DNA of 64,000 bases from Pseudoalteromonas phenolica (lineage in GTDB: Bacteria > Pseudomonadota > Gammaproteobacteria > Enterobacterales > Alteromonadaceae). This document shows positions 18,970 to 28,755 of this stretch, piece by piece. A program made the position numbers and the translations under genes. The DNA lies in contig NZ_CP013187.1 of assembly GCF_001444405.1 (NCBI RefSeq), forward strand, positions 2,790,001 through 2,854,000. The letters are read 5' to 3'. Numbering within the stretch: the stretch's first letter is position 1; every line of letters begins with the position of its first letter. The notes beneath the pieces were generated by a model. It was not told the origin of the DNA. It was given only the letters and a program-made list of their open reading frames with translations, and made no database searches.

Positions 18970-20310
18970 ATGAAAAAAAGCTTATTATCACTACTTGTTG
19001 GTTTATCATGCGCTTTAACCAGCACGATTTCTCAAGCCGAAGATTTATTACAAGTTTACGACATTGCAACTGCCAATGATCCTACGGTATTAAAAGCAAA
19101 AGCCCAAGCAGACGCTCAAAAGTTTGCTAAAGACAGCGCATTAGGTGAATTACTACCAACATTAGGTTTAAGAATGAGCTATGGTGAAACCGATAACGAT
19201 AGTTACGACGGAAACGACGCTCAAGGTTATGTATTTGGTAGTTCATCTTCAGACACTTTCAGTCGTACGCTTACTCTTTCACAAACCGTATTCAGTTTAG
19301 GTGTGTGGGAAAGTTTGGGCATAGCGGAAAAACAAGCACTGCAATCCGAGACTCAGTATGCCTTAGCTCAGCAAGACCTAATTGTTCGCATTGCCCAAGG
19401 TTACTTTGACGTTTTAAGTAAATTAGACAATCTTGAATTCGTACAAGCAGAAAAACGCGCAATCGAACGTCAGCTTGAACAAACAAAGCAACGCTATGAA
19501 GTGGGCTTAACAGCAATTACTGATGTGCATGAAGCACAAGCCCAGTTTGACCGTGCAGTTGCTGACGAAATTGTTGCTTCAAATGATGTTGAAACCGCGC
19601 GTGAAACATTAAGAACAATCACTGGCAAATACCACAGTAAACTTGATGCTCTAAACACTGATACTTTTTCAACTGTGAAGCCAACTAAAAAATCAACCGA
19701 TTTTATTGATATTGCAAAAGAGCGTAATTTATCTTTACAGATCACTAAAGCGTCACTCGACATTGCATCAGATGAAATTGACAGAGCGCAAGCGGGTCAT
19801 TACCCAACACTTGGTTTTGAAGCGTCATACTCAGATGGTTTAACTAATACAGCTGGTGCTGACGGTAAACCTCGTGGCGATACGACACAAATTGGATTAA
19901 CTTTAAACGTACCAATTTATTCTGGTGGTAAAACACAAGCAGCGACAGACAGAGCAAGGGCTAATTATGTTGCAGCTAGCGAAGATCTAGAAAAGAGTAT
20001 GCGTGACATCACGCGCTCGGTGATCACGTCTTATAACCAAGTTGTGTCTGATGTGGCTACATACAGAGCACTAGAGCAAGCCGTTGTCTCTGCTGAAAGT
20101 GCTTTACAAGCAACAGAAGCGGGTTTTGAAGTAGGTACTCGTACTATTGTTGACGTACTAGTCAGTACACGAAACCTATATGCAGCAAAACGTAACCTAG
20201 CTAACTTACGTTATCAATACGTGCTTTCATCACTTAGACTTAAGCAAGCAACAGGTACCCTTTCAAGATCTGACCTTGAAGCTATCAATAAAGGTCTTGT
20301 TGAAGGCTAA
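18970..20310 (+). CDS. tolC: TolC-type outer-membrane efflux channel
   Basis: The protein has 446 residues. A signal peptide (about 1-23, ending SQAED) precedes two outer membrane efflux protein repeats with long alpha-helical hairpins and short beta-barrel segments. TolC trimers span the outer membrane and periplasm and connect to tripartite drug pumps and type I secretion systems. The location divergent from nudF supports the orthologue rather than a pump-specific paralogue. A terminator follows. Confidence 0.93.
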   Translation: MKKSLLSLLVGLSCALTSTISQAEDLLQVYDIATANDPTVLKAKAQADAQKFAKDSALGELLPTLGLRMSYGETDNDSYDGNDAQGYVFGSSSSDTFSRTLTLSQTVFSLGVWESLGIAEKQALQSETQYALAQQDLIVRIAQGYFDVLSKLDNLEFVQAEKRAIERQLEQTKQRYEVGLTAITDVHEAQAQFDRAVADEIVASNDVETARETLRTITGKYHSKLDALNTDTFSTVKPTKKSTDFIDIAKERNLSLQITKASLDIASDEIDRAQAGHYPTLGFEASYSDGLTNTAGADGKPRGDTTQIGLTLNVPIYSGGKTQAATDRARANYVAASEDLEKSMRDITRSVITSYNQVVSDVATYRALEQAVVSAESALQATEAGFEVGTRTIVDVLVSTRNLYAAKRNLANLRYQYVLSSLRLKQATGTLSRSDLEAINKGLVEG

Positions 20311-20350
20311 AATTAAGTCTAGTTAAACAGACACTTAAAATTCTTTTTTC

Positions 20351-20374
20351 AAAAGCCGGCATTTGCCGGCTTTT
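20351..20374 (+). terminator. Rho-independent terminator after tolC
   Basis: AAAAGCCGGC and GCCGGCTTTT form a perfect 10-bp stem with an ATTT loop, followed by a T-rich tail. Confidence 0.9.
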
Positions 20375-20431
20375 GTATTTTGAAAAGCTTATCGTTAAAC
20401 TATCGGCAATTCTGTGTACGAGAGAACTTTT

Positions 20432-21358
20432 GTGGTCACAAATCCATCTTTTAAACTCGCTTTTTTGGCACCAAAGTATTGGTTAACCTGGCTAGGTGTA
20501 CTTTTCCTTTACCTAATTTCTTGGCTTCCGCAAAAAATACAAATATGGTTAGGTCAAGGCCTCGGAAAACTAGTCCATAAATATGTTAAGAAACGCCGAA
20601 AAATTGCCGAAGTAAATATAAAGCTTTGTTTCCCTGATATGAGCGAGGCTGATCAGGCTAAACTCGTAAAAGAGAATATGGAAAACACAGGCGTAGCAAC
20701 GTTAGAAACAGGTATGGCATGGTGGTGGCCAAACTGGCGGGTTAAAAATGTCATCGGCTCTATTAAGGGCTTTGAGCATGTAGAGCGCGTCCAAGCTGAG
20801 GGTAAAGGTGTACTATTACTTGTACCGCATATGTTACACCTTGAAATGCTTGGCAGAATAGTCGGTTCTATCCAGCCTGGTGTTGGATTCTACAGACCAC
20901 ATAACAATGCCTTGATGGAGTTTTTTATGACACGAGGTCGCCTTCGCTCTAACGAGGCATTAATCGGCAAAAGAGATGTAAAGGGTTTATTGCAATCATT
21001 AAAAAATAGAAAGATGTGCTACTACTTACCCGACCAAGACTATGGTCGAAACCGTTGCGAGTTCACTTCTTTCTATGCTGTAAAAGATGCTGCGACAACA
21101 ACCGGAACTCTCCTTTTTGCAGCAAGCAAACATTGTGAAGCCCTAAGCTTTTCAGGGACTCGCGATAAAGATGGTAAATATCATATTGAGTTCTACCCAC
21201 TTCTGGAAAATTTCCCTAGTGGTGATGAAAATAGTGACGTAAGGCGCGTAAATGAACGTATGGAGCTATCTATCGATAAAGCACCATCGCAATATATGTG
21301 GTTACACAGAAGGTTTAAGACACGACCTGATGAAAATGCGCCGTCGTACTATAAATAG
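20432..21358 (+). CDS. lpxL: Lipid A biosynthesis lauroyl-type acyltransferase (LpxL family)
   Basis: The protein has 308 residues from GTG 20432, which has GAGAG seven bases upstream; an in-frame GTG at 20414 would add six residues. It has one N-terminal membrane segment (about 20-37). Blocks shared with E. coli LpxL include YWLTWLGV, ETGMAWWWP, RGRLRSNEAL and QYMWLHRRFKTRP. The catalytic H-x4-E is present as HMLHLE. It should transfer a secondary acyl chain to the lipid A precursor at the inner membrane. LpxL fits better than LpxM, judging by those blocks. Confidence 0.88.
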   Translation: MVTNPSFKLAFLAPKYWLTWLGVLFLYLISWLPQKIQIWLGQGLGKLVHKYVKKRRKIAEVNIKLCFPDMSEADQAKLVKENMENTGVATLETGMAWWWPNWRVKNVIGSIKGFEHVERVQAEGKGVLLLVPHMLHLEMLGRIVGSIQPGVGFYRPHNNALMEFFMTRGRLRSNEALIGKRDVKGLLQSLKNRKMCYYLPDQDYGRNRCEFTSFYAVKDAATTTGTLLFAASKHCEALSFSGTRDKDGKYHIEFYPLLENFPSGDENSDVRRVNERMELSIDKAPSQYMWLHRRFKTRPDENAPSYYK

Positions 21359-21374
21359 ATCATGAGTGCTATGT

Positions 21375-21989
21375 ATGGCTAAAAAAAATAAGAGAAAAAA
21401 GTCGTCTTCAATGGGGTTTTGGGTAAAACACCTCGCCTTGAGCGCAATATTAATTGCAGCAGCCTATTATGTTCTCAATGGCGCTCTGCCTGAGAATATG
21501 GATATGACAAAAACCAGTAATGCCGCAGCAAAAGGTCTGTCGCAGTTTTACGAGAGCTTTAGAAACCGAGTTAGTGAGCGAGATACTGAACGTGATCAAT
21601 TTGTCATCAAGTTAGGAAAACCAACCTTTCCTCTTGATGATGCGCTTGCTCAACGAGGACTCGTTGTAAAGCCATCCTCACCCGGTTGGACTGGTGAATC
21701 AACACCACGACGTTTCGAATCAGGCGGCACCTTAAAAGAGGTATTAGCCAACTATGCGCGTGAAGAAGGCATTGAACTATTTTGGTATTTAGAAAAAGAT
21801 TATGTCGTCAAACATAACTTTAGAGTTGATAGCAACTTTGTATCGGCGCTTTATCAAGTAGGTAGGGCCATCAATGATGACTTTGAATACGAAGTATACA
21901 CTTTCTTTTGTCCAAACCATCGCGCAGCGGTCATTACACAAAAACCGTCTCACTTCGTTAGAACAAATTGTAGAAGATTAAATAAGTAA
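21375..21989 (+). CDS. TcpQ/PilL_N-like domain protein with one membrane span
   Basis: The protein has 204 residues from ATG 21375; an in-frame GTG at 21366 would add three. A lysine-rich N-terminus leads to one membrane span (about 18-36). The C-terminal 90 residues (starting FESGGTLKEVLANYA) resemble the TcpQ C-terminal domain of pilus and secretion assembly proteins, with a cysteine pair near the end. It lies 16 bases after lpxL and probably shares its transcript. No pilus genes adjoin it. Resemblance is by pattern only. Confidence 0.65.
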   Translation: MAKKNKRKKSSSMGFWVKHLALSAILIAAAYYVLNGALPENMDMTKTSNAAAKGLSQFYESFRNRVSERDTERDQFVIKLGKPTFPLDDALAQRGLVVKPSSPGWTGESTPRRFESGGTLKEVLANYAREEGIELFWYLEKDYVVKHNFRVDSNFVSALYQVGRAINDDFEYEVYTFFCPNHRAAVITQKPSHFVRTNCRRLNK

Positions 21990-21998
21990 ATCATCAAC

Positions 21999-22031
21999 AA
22001 AAAATGGGGCTAAAATTAGCCCCATTTTTTT
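21999..22031. terminator. Bidirectional terminator between the TcpQ-like gene and glnE
   Basis: AAAATGGGGCTAA and TTAGCCCCATTTT form a perfect stem around AA, with A-runs and T-runs on the two sides. It fits both converging genes. Confidence 0.9.
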
Positions 22032-22046
22032 ATTCTAGAAGTAAGC

Positions 22047-24842
22047 TTACTTAAAAAGTTGCTGCCAAATATTTCTGACCTGTTCTACCTGATCGGCTAC
22101 CAGCTCTCTTGGCACACATCGACCGTGCTGATTTAAGCTATTTAAGTGATAACGCTCACGAAGTGTGCAGTAACATTCTGTCAATATAGATTGTTGCTCT
22201 GAGCTAATCACACCGTGTAGCGCAGCACTTTCTAGAATACGAATATTATCTGGAAATTGCGTGAGTTCATGACAATGCTTAGCATGATTTAACACCAAAA
22301 ACTGAGCGATAAACTCAATGTCTGTCATACCGCCATGACCTTGTTTCAAATCAAATGCTTGTTTACTGTCTTTAGAAAGATGCGCGCGCATCTTTTCGCG
22401 CATTTTGACCACATCATCTTTCAATTGAGCTTCATCCCTTGCTGTACATAAAATATTTTTACGGATCTCTGCAAAACGCTCGACTAACTCTGTCTCACCA
22501 TAAATCATTCTCGCGCGGGTCAAAGCTTGATGTTCCCATGTCCACGCTTGTGATTGCTGATAATGATTAAAGCTTTCAATATTAATCGCCAATAAGCCAG
22601 AGTTGCCCTCAGGGCGAAGCCTTGTATCAAGCTCATATAAAATACCTGACGCTGTACGAGTATTAAATAAGTGCATCAAACGTTGAGCTAGTTTTAGATA
22701 AAACTGTCGTGAGGAAATCTGTTTATTGCCAACAGTGCTGCTATCACCTTGTTGATTATGCACAAATACTAAATCGAGATCCGAGTCATACCCAAGCTCT
22801 ACCCCACCGGCTTTTCCATAAGCGATGACAGCAAAGCCTTTACTAATCTCATCACACCCCTTAGGCTCTCCGTAACGACTTACCATTTGCTGCCAAGCCA
22901 GATTCACAGACTGCAAAACAATGGCTTCAGCAAGCGCAGTTAGATGATCGCTTACTTTCATGATACTTAAAACACCTGTCGCATCAGCTGCTGCAATACG
23001 TAATTGATGAGTTTGCTTGAACTGCCTTAGTGCTTCCATTTGTAATTCAAGATCATCTTGCTCAATACGTAAAAAGTACTGTCTAATTTCGGTCTGATAC
23101 TCACTCAGTGGCAAGGGTTTATAAAGCGCTGCTGGGTCAATGAGTTCATCAAGCAATATTGGGTATTTAGCAATATGCTCAGCTATCCATTTGCTATGAC
23201 CACACAGTAATACTAGCTGTTTAAGCGCCCCTTGGTTTTCAAACAACAACTCTAGATAAGTCGTTCGAGTGGCTATCATCTCAACAATATTTAGCACTCG
23301 TTGCAGTAACTCAGCTGTACTTTCTTGCTGTGCTAGAGCATGTAATAAAGCAGGCATTAATTTGTCGAGAATATCTCGCCCTCTTGTCCCAACTTGTCTT
23401 TTATTGAGCTTTGCGTCGAATTCAACAAGCACACTTTGCCATTGAGCTAACTTCGCATTATCTAAAACCCCTTCTAGCTGTAAACAATCTCTTTGAAGCC
23501 ACGCGTAACTAAAGCTATCGTCTAGATTTGCTTGTTCTTGTGGTTCATCTCCCACCACCAAAGCAAACTCTTGCCTAACCGACTCCATTACTTGATTAAT
23601 CTCTGGTAGAGCAGACTCAAAATCTATCTGATTCAACAGATAAGCGAGTCTTGATTTATCTAATTCGATGTCTGGCAATGTTTGTGTTTGTTGGTCGTCG
23701 AATGCCTGCAGGTATTGCTCAACTCTGCGAAGAAATAAGTAGTGACTCTTTAAACTAAGGCTGACTTCACTCGGCAAAATATCAAGCTGAGTTAATTCTG
23801 AAATAGCAGCCAATATAGAGGGGGTTTGCAAACCAACATCTCGACCTCCGCGGATCATCTGAAGTGCTTGGACTATGAACTCAACTTCACGAATACCACC
23901 CGCTCCGAGTTTAATGTTATTTACTAACCCTTTCCTTCGTACTTCTTGCGCGATGAGATGCTTCATTTTTCTTAGCGACTCAATCACTGAGAAGTCGATA
24001 TAACGGCGATAAACAAAAGGCTTTAGCAGTTGTTTAAATTCATCCCAGTAAATCGTCTCGACGCCCAGAGGCCTAGCCTTAAGCATCGCATATCTCTCCC
24101 ACTCACGGCCTTGGTCTTGGTAATAATCCTCCATAGCTGCAAAGCTCATCACCAAAGGTCCACTTTCGCCGAATGGTCGAAGCCGCATATCTACTCTGAA
24201 TACCTGACCGTCTGCAGTCACTTGGTTTAATGCACTGATAAGCTTTTGTGCAACCTTGGTATAAAAAACCTGAGATTCAAAACTGCGCCTACCACCTTGC
24301 GTAGGTATGTTTCTTGGGTAAGTAAAAATTAGGTCAATATCTGATGAAAAGTTGAGTTCTCCACCACCGAGTTTGCCCATTCCTAATACCAACATAGGCA
24401 AAGGCATCCCATGTTCATCTAAAGGCGTGCCACATTGCTTTGTTGTTTGCGCAAACGCCCATTCATTAGCAGCCCCAATTAAAGCCTCTGAAAGATTAGA
24501 AATATATCTAATACTATCTTCAATTGGGTTTTGATGAACCAAATCTAACCACATCACTTTTAGCCAATATTGTTGACGATATAAGCGTAGCTGGCTAAAA
24601 CACGCAATATCACTGAGCTCAGTCAGATCACCTTGAAGAGGTTCTGGAACGTGGCGGCAATCTATGTCGAGTTGTTGTAACCACGCCCCTAATTCAGGGC
24701 GCTTTTCTAAAATTCGAAATGCAAAATCACTTAGACTAATCAATTGCCCAAGCTGCTCATCATAGGGCTGTGTGCCATATAATTGCTGCCAACGTTGCTC
24801 AGCTAATTGCAAAAGTGAAAGTGGAAAACCGACCTGATGCAT
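22047..24842 (-). CDS. glnE: Bifunctional glutamine synthetase adenylyltransferase/deadenylase
   Basis: The protein has 931 residues (E. coli 946). It has two nucleotidyltransferase domains. The N-terminal deadenylylase domain shows GMGKLGGGELNFSSDIDL, with the acidic pair at 168-170. The C-terminal adenylyltransferase domain shows YGKAGGVELGYDSDLDL at about 675-690. Each is followed by a helical GlnD PII-type regulator-binding part. It adjusts glutamine synthetase activity to nitrogen status. The gene stands alone, divergent from the DUF350 gene. Confidence 0.96.
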   Translation of the reverse strand: MHQVGFPLSLLQLAEQRWQQLYGTQPYDEQLGQLISLSDFAFRILEKRPELGAWLQQLDIDCRHVPEPLQGDLTELSDIACFSQLRLYRQQYWLKVMWLDLVHQNPIEDSIRYISNLSEALIGAANEWAFAQTTKQCGTPLDEHGMPLPMLVLGMGKLGGGELNFSSDIDLIFTYPRNIPTQGGRRSFESQVFYTKVAQKLISALNQVTADGQVFRVDMRLRPFGESGPLVMSFAAMEDYYQDQGREWERYAMLKARPLGVETIYWDEFKQLLKPFVYRRYIDFSVIESLRKMKHLIAQEVRRKGLVNNIKLGAGGIREVEFIVQALQMIRGGRDVGLQTPSILAAISELTQLDILPSEVSLSLKSHYLFLRRVEQYLQAFDDQQTQTLPDIELDKSRLAYLLNQIDFESALPEINQVMESVRQEFALVVGDEPQEQANLDDSFSYAWLQRDCLQLEGVLDNAKLAQWQSVLVEFDAKLNKRQVGTRGRDILDKLMPALLHALAQQESTAELLQRVLNIVEMIATRTTYLELLFENQGALKQLVLLCGHSKWIAEHIAKYPILLDELIDPAALYKPLPLSEYQTEIRQYFLRIEQDDLELQMEALRQFKQTHQLRIAAADATGVLSIMKVSDHLTALAEAIVLQSVNLAWQQMVSRYGEPKGCDEISKGFAVIAYGKAGGVELGYDSDLDLVFVHNQQGDSSTVGNKQISSRQFYLKLAQRLMHLFNTRTASGILYELDTRLRPEGNSGLLAINIESFNHYQQSQAWTWEHQALTRARMIYGETELVERFAEIRKNILCTARDEAQLKDDVVKMREKMRAHLSKDSKQAFDLKQGHGGMTDIEFIAQFLVLNHAKHCHELTQFPDNIRILESAALHGVISSEQQSILTECYCTLRERYHLNSLNQHGRCVPRELVADQVEQVRNIWQQLFK

Positions 24843-24923
24843 AAAAAATCTCCAAAGCTAGGTAGCTCAATGAGTTGGGAGTCGTTATAGTTAATCTATT
24901 AAAACCATAACATTACACGTTAT

Positions 24924-25817
24924 ATGTCATATTTGTCTTTACTCGATATCAATATTTTTGCCATTTTAATTTGTTTTATATTAGCGAGCCTGATCGTTAT
25001 AGGTCATCGCTTGCTCATGCAATATAAAGCTAAAAAAGCCCTCGAATCTGAAATAGCCAAACGTGATAACTTTGCATTTGGCATTAACTACGCCTGCCAA
25101 ATAGGGATCATCGCAATTACAGCTGCTTATGTTTTTCCTGATGTTTACGAGCATTTAACTAATGGACACTTTACTTTGGCTGTTCTTACCGTAGTGATCT
25201 CATTCAGTTTTATTTTGCTGGGCCAATATATTCACCGCAAATGGATTTTAAATCGCTTTAATGAAGAAAAAGCCATTATGAAGCAAAACATCTGTGCAGC
25301 CTTAGTTGATTCAGGCATGTTACTTGGCAATACCATTCTCGTTCTTGGTATTTTTCATTGGCTTCACCCACAAGGTGTCAGTGATTTATTAGTGGCAACT
25401 ATGAGCTTTATTGTTTTACAAATCGTATTCGCTATTGATAGCAAATTAAGAGAAATGCGTTTTGCTAAAGCGAATCAAGGGGCTTCATTACAACAAAACT
25501 TTAACCTTGCTAATACCTCAATTGGTATACGCTATGCGGGTAAGACTGTTGGGTTATCTTTGGCACTATTTGCTGGATTACAAAGTGCGCCATACCATGG
25601 GGCCACCATCGTTGAGAATATCAATAGTGTGTTAGTTCACTGCGGAATAATGTGGGCTTTGTTATATTTAATGAGTTTTTCTCTTATTCACTTTGCTCTA
25701 CCAAAAGTGAACGTTGGGCTAGAAGTTGATCACCAAGATAACATTGGCGTTGCTTGTATAGAATTTGCGGTTTTTACCGCTATGGGCTATTTACTTATTA
25801 ATCTCTTTTCAGTTTAG
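24924..25817 (+). CDS. Tandem DUF350 integral membrane protein
   Basis: The protein has 297 residues and about eight hydrophobic segments arranged as two DUF350 units (about 5-145 and 150-295). Each unit has an odd number of polar residues inside the spans. In this family such genes often accompany glutathionylspermidine-like or potassium-related genes, but the role is unknown. It precedes an unknown gene by 34 bases and rsmE, and may share a transcript with them. Confidence 0.8.
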   Translation: MSYLSLLDINIFAILICFILASLIVIGHRLLMQYKAKKALESEIAKRDNFAFGINYACQIGIIAITAAYVFPDVYEHLTNGHFTLAVLTVVISFSFILLGQYIHRKWILNRFNEEKAIMKQNICAALVDSGMLLGNTILVLGIFHWLHPQGVSDLLVATMSFIVLQIVFAIDSKLREMRFAKANQGASLQQNFNLANTSIGIRYAGKTVGLSLALFAGLQSAPYHGATIVENINSVLVHCGIMWALLYLMSFSLIHFALPKVNVGLEVDHQDNIGVACIEFAVFTAMGYLLINLFSV

Positions 25818-25851
25818 CGCTTTCAAATGCTAACTGAAGCAAGGTGAAGGT

Positions 25852-26328
25852 ATGGCGACTTGTTTTGAAAATTTTCTACTCATTGATAGCAACTCAGAGT
25901 TCAGTAGAGACTTTGTGACCTATCAGAATCAGCAATTCCCTAACAAGCCTCAACATCTTATTGTTGCGGGTGAAAACACTCGTCATCTTGTAAAAATGAT
26001 GTTCGACAATCTAATTAAAGATTATTGCTACTGTGATTTCGCCAATGAAATAAGTGTGACTGAGCTTGCCGCTTATTTACAAGAACATCACCAAATCGCA
26101 GGTATCATTATTCACGATTTAGACTTTCATCTTGCAAATGACGAACAAAGAGTCATCTTTAACTCTCTTCACCCAGTTAGATATTTGGTAGAGATAACTC
26201 CTGAAGGTTACAACTACAGCCAAATTGCTGATACTTTTCAGGATAACCATATGTCTTGCGACAGTTCTCACTTAAATGAAGCAGACAAATCACTCGAAGC
26301 GTCTCTGTGTAAATTAGAGAATGACTAG
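25852..26328 (+). CDS. Unknown 158-residue protein, possibly a degenerate receiver-like fold
   Basis: I do not recognise the family. Alternating hydrophobic strands (FLLIDSN near 8-14, IAGIIIHDLDFHL near 84-96, VRYLVEITPEGY near 109-120) resemble the layout of a response-regulator receiver domain. The phospho-acceptor Asp/Lys set is not clear. There is no signal peptide. It lies 34 bases after the DUF350 gene and 57 before rsmE. The frame and codon use look like those of the neighbours, so it is likely a real gene. Confidence 0.65.
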   Translation: MATCFENFLLIDSNSEFSRDFVTYQNQQFPNKPQHLIVAGENTRHLVKMMFDNLIKDYCYCDFANEISVTELAAYLQEHHQIAGIIIHDLDFHLANDEQRVIFNSLHPVRYLVEITPEGYNYSQIADTFQDNHMSCDSSHLNEADKSLEASLCKLEND

Positions 26329-26385
26329 ACGTCATTCGCGCTTAGCCTTACTATTGCAGCATCTTTGTTTTTAAGTCTATTCACT

Positions 26386-27120
26386 ATGCGTGTTCCTCAT
26401 ATTTTTCAACCCTCTGAGTTAAACCTTAACACGCCAGTTCAGCTATCTGATGATGCTGCTGGTCATATTGGTCGAGTGCTAAGAATGCAAGTTGGTGATC
26501 AAGTGTCTTTGTTTAACGGTGAGGGTGGTGAATACCTATGCGAGCTTGTTGAAGTCGGCAAAAAATCTGTCACAGCAACCCCAATTGAATTTATAGAAGC
26601 TGATGTTGAATCACCTCTAAAAATTCATCTTGGTCAGGGGATCTCTCGTGGTGATAAGATGGATTTCACTATTCAAAAATCGGTAGAGTTAGGCATTACT
26701 GAAATTACACCTCTGTTTACGACCCGTTGTGGCGTAAAACTGACCGGTGAACGTCTTGCTAAAAAACACCAGCAATGGCAAAAAATCGCCATTGCCGCTG
26801 CAGAGCAGTCTGGCCGTAACTTTGTAACTAAAGTTCACCCTCCCGTACAGTTGTCACAATGGCTATCACAGCAAAGCGATGAACTGAAACTTACCCTTCA
26901 TCCACGAGCTGAGCACAGTATAAAAACATTGCCAACGCCTAAAAATGGTGTGCGCTTTGTTGTCGGTCCTGAAGGTGGCTTTACCGATGAAGAAATGACA
27001 ACAACCTCAGAGCAAGGCTTTGTCGATGTTCGCCTAGGCCCACGAGTACTTCGCACAGAGACAGCCGCTCTAACAGTATTAAGTGCACTGCAATTGCAAT
27101 TTGGTGATTTAGCACTTTAA
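26386..27120 (+). CDS. rsmE: 16S rRNA (uracil1498-N3)-methyltransferase RsmE
   Basis: The protein has 244 residues from ATG 26386, which matches the E. coli RsmE N-terminus (MRVPHIF); an in-frame TTG at 26365 would add seven residues without support. An N-terminal PUA-like domain precedes a SPOUT methyltransferase domain with VGPEGGFTDEE and LGPRVLRTETAA, which form the knotted SAM site. It methylates U1498 of 16S rRNA. gshB follows after 55 bases. Confidence 0.96.
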   Translation: MRVPHIFQPSELNLNTPVQLSDDAAGHIGRVLRMQVGDQVSLFNGEGGEYLCELVEVGKKSVTATPIEFIEADVESPLKIHLGQGISRGDKMDFTIQKSVELGITEITPLFTTRCGVKLTGERLAKKHQQWQKIAIAAAEQSGRNFVTKVHPPVQLSQWLSQQSDELKLTLHPRAEHSIKTLPTPKNGVRFVVGPEGGFTDEEMTTTSEQGFVDVRLGPRVLRTETAALTVLSALQLQFGDLAL

Positions 27121-27130
27121 AAGTGCTTTT
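27111..27130 (+). terminator. Hairpin overlapping the rsmE stop codon
   Basis: AGCACTT and AAGTGCT form a 7-bp stem whose three-base loop is the stop codon TAA, followed by TTTT. It may attenuate transcription into gshB. Confidence 0.4.
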
Positions 27131-27175
27131 CTACCCCCATATTGATTAAAACATTCAAATAACTAGGTAAACATT

Positions 27176-28132
27176 ATGGCAATTAAACTCGGTATCATTA
27201 GCGATCCAATCAGTGGTTTCAATATTAAAAAAGACACTGGCTTTGCCATGATGCTCAGTGCTCAAAAACGCGGCTATGAACTTTACTACATGGAAATGGA
27301 CGACTTGTTTTTATATCAAGGTCAAGCTCGTGCGACCGCAGCTAGAGCGACCGTGTTTGACGACGTAGATAACTGGTATGCACTTGAAGATAAGCAGGAT
27401 ATTGCGCTGAGTGACCTAGATGTGATCTTAATGAGAAAAGATCCACCATTTGATACTGAATATATCTATGCAACTTATATTCTTGAGCGCGCTGAAGACG
27501 CTGGCACTTTAGTCGTTAACAAGCCTCAGAGTTTACGCGATGCAAACGAAAAGCTATTCACTGCATGGTTTAGTGAGCATACGCCTGATACGCTTGTCAC
27601 GCGCTCTCAAGCACAAATTCGCGAGTTTTTAACTAAACATGGCGACATCATACTAAAGCCTCTTGATGGCATGGGTGGTGCATCGATTTTCAGAGTAAAG
27701 CAGGATGACCCAAACATTGGCGTAATCTGTGAAACTTTAACTGAACATGGCAGCCGCTTCGCAATGGCACAGCAATATATTCCTGAAATCAAGCAAGGCG
27801 ATAAACGTGTGCTTGTGGTGAATGGAGAAGTTATCCCCTATTGCTTAGCCCGTATTCCTCAAGGCGGTGAAACACGTGGAAACCTAGCCGCTGGTGGTCG
27901 TGGTGAAGCCCGTCCAATCAGTGAGGATGATTTAAAAGTCGCGCAAGCTGTTGCCCCTACCCTAAAAGAAAAAGGGCTCATTTTTGTTGGCTTAGACATC
28001 ATTGGTAACAAACTAACTGAAATCAATGTCACAGCGCCAACCTGTGTAAAAGAAATAGAAGCAGCGTTTGATATTTCAATTATGGATAAACTCTATGAGG
28101 CGATCGAAGAAAAACTCGCCCATAATAAGTAA
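27176..28132 (+). CDS. gshB: Glutathione synthetase
   Basis: The protein has 318 residues (E. coli 316). The N-terminal domain starts MAIKLGIISDPI. The ATP-grasp domain shows LKPLDGMGGASIF and the later EINVTAPT, which line the ATP and magnesium sites. It joins gamma-glutamylcysteine and glycine. The order rsmE-gshB-yqgE-ruvX is the standard gammaproteobacterial one. Confidence 0.97.
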   Translation: MAIKLGIISDPISGFNIKKDTGFAMMLSAQKRGYELYYMEMDDLFLYQGQARATAARATVFDDVDNWYALEDKQDIALSDLDVILMRKDPPFDTEYIYATYILERAEDAGTLVVNKPQSLRDANEKLFTAWFSEHTPDTLVTRSQAQIREFLTKHGDIILKPLDGMGGASIFRVKQDDPNIGVICETLTEHGSRFAMAQQYIPEIKQGDKRVLVVNGEVIPYCLARIPQGGETRGNLAAGGRGEARPISEDDLKVAQAVAPTLKEKGLIFVGLDIIGNKLTEINVTAPTCVKEIEAAFDISIMDKLYEAIEEKLAHNK

Positions 28133-28179
28133 ATTATTGGGGTAGTCATTACCCCTCCTTCCAACCTGAGGCCATCGAT

Positions 28180-28740
28180 ATGCAATCATCATTAGAAAAT
28201 CATTTCTTAATCGCAATGCCAAGTTTGCAAGACCCTTACTTTAAGCAAAGTGTGACGTATATTTGTGAGCATAATGAAGAAGGGGCAATGGGGCTGGTGA
28301 TTAACCATCCTGTCAATGTCACCGTCGGTGAGCTACTCGACAAGATAGATATTGAAAATAACAAGATGAGTGAAGCGTCTAAACGTCATGTATTTGCAGG
28401 CGGTCCTGTGCATACTGATAGAGGGTTTGTGCTTCATACGCCAAAATATGGCTATTCGTCGAGTCAAGAGCTTAGTTCAGAGATTATGATAACGACCTCT
28501 AAAGATGTGCTTGCCAGCCTAACTTATGATGACAGCCCTAGTGAATTTATTATTACCCTTGGCTATGCGGGTTGGGAGCAAGGTCAGTTAGAAAGAGAGT
28601 TATCAGAAAATAGCTGGTTGGTTATCAAAGCCGATCCTGCAATTATATTTAACACACCCGTAGAACAAAGATGGCAAAAGGCCGTTGAAATGCTTGGCTT
28701 CGATGTGTCGAAATTAGCGACTATCGCTGGCCACGCCTAA
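28180..28740 (+). CDS. yqgE: UPF0301/DUF179 protein YqgE
   Basis: The protein has 186 residues. Family hallmarks are HFLIAMPSLQDPYF, MGLVINHP and FAGGPV. Structure is known for relatives but the function is not established. It sits 47 bases after gshB and 15 before ruvX, so it is almost certainly in one operon with them. Confidence 0.93.
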   Translation: MQSSLENHFLIAMPSLQDPYFKQSVTYICEHNEEGAMGLVINHPVNVTVGELLDKIDIENNKMSEASKRHVFAGGPVHTDRGFVLHTPKYGYSSSQELSSEIMITTSKDVLASLTYDDSPSEFIITLGYAGWEQGQLERELSENSWLVIKADPAIIFNTPVEQRWQKAVEMLGFDVSKLATIAGHA

Positions 28741-28755
28741 TACAGAAAATAATTC

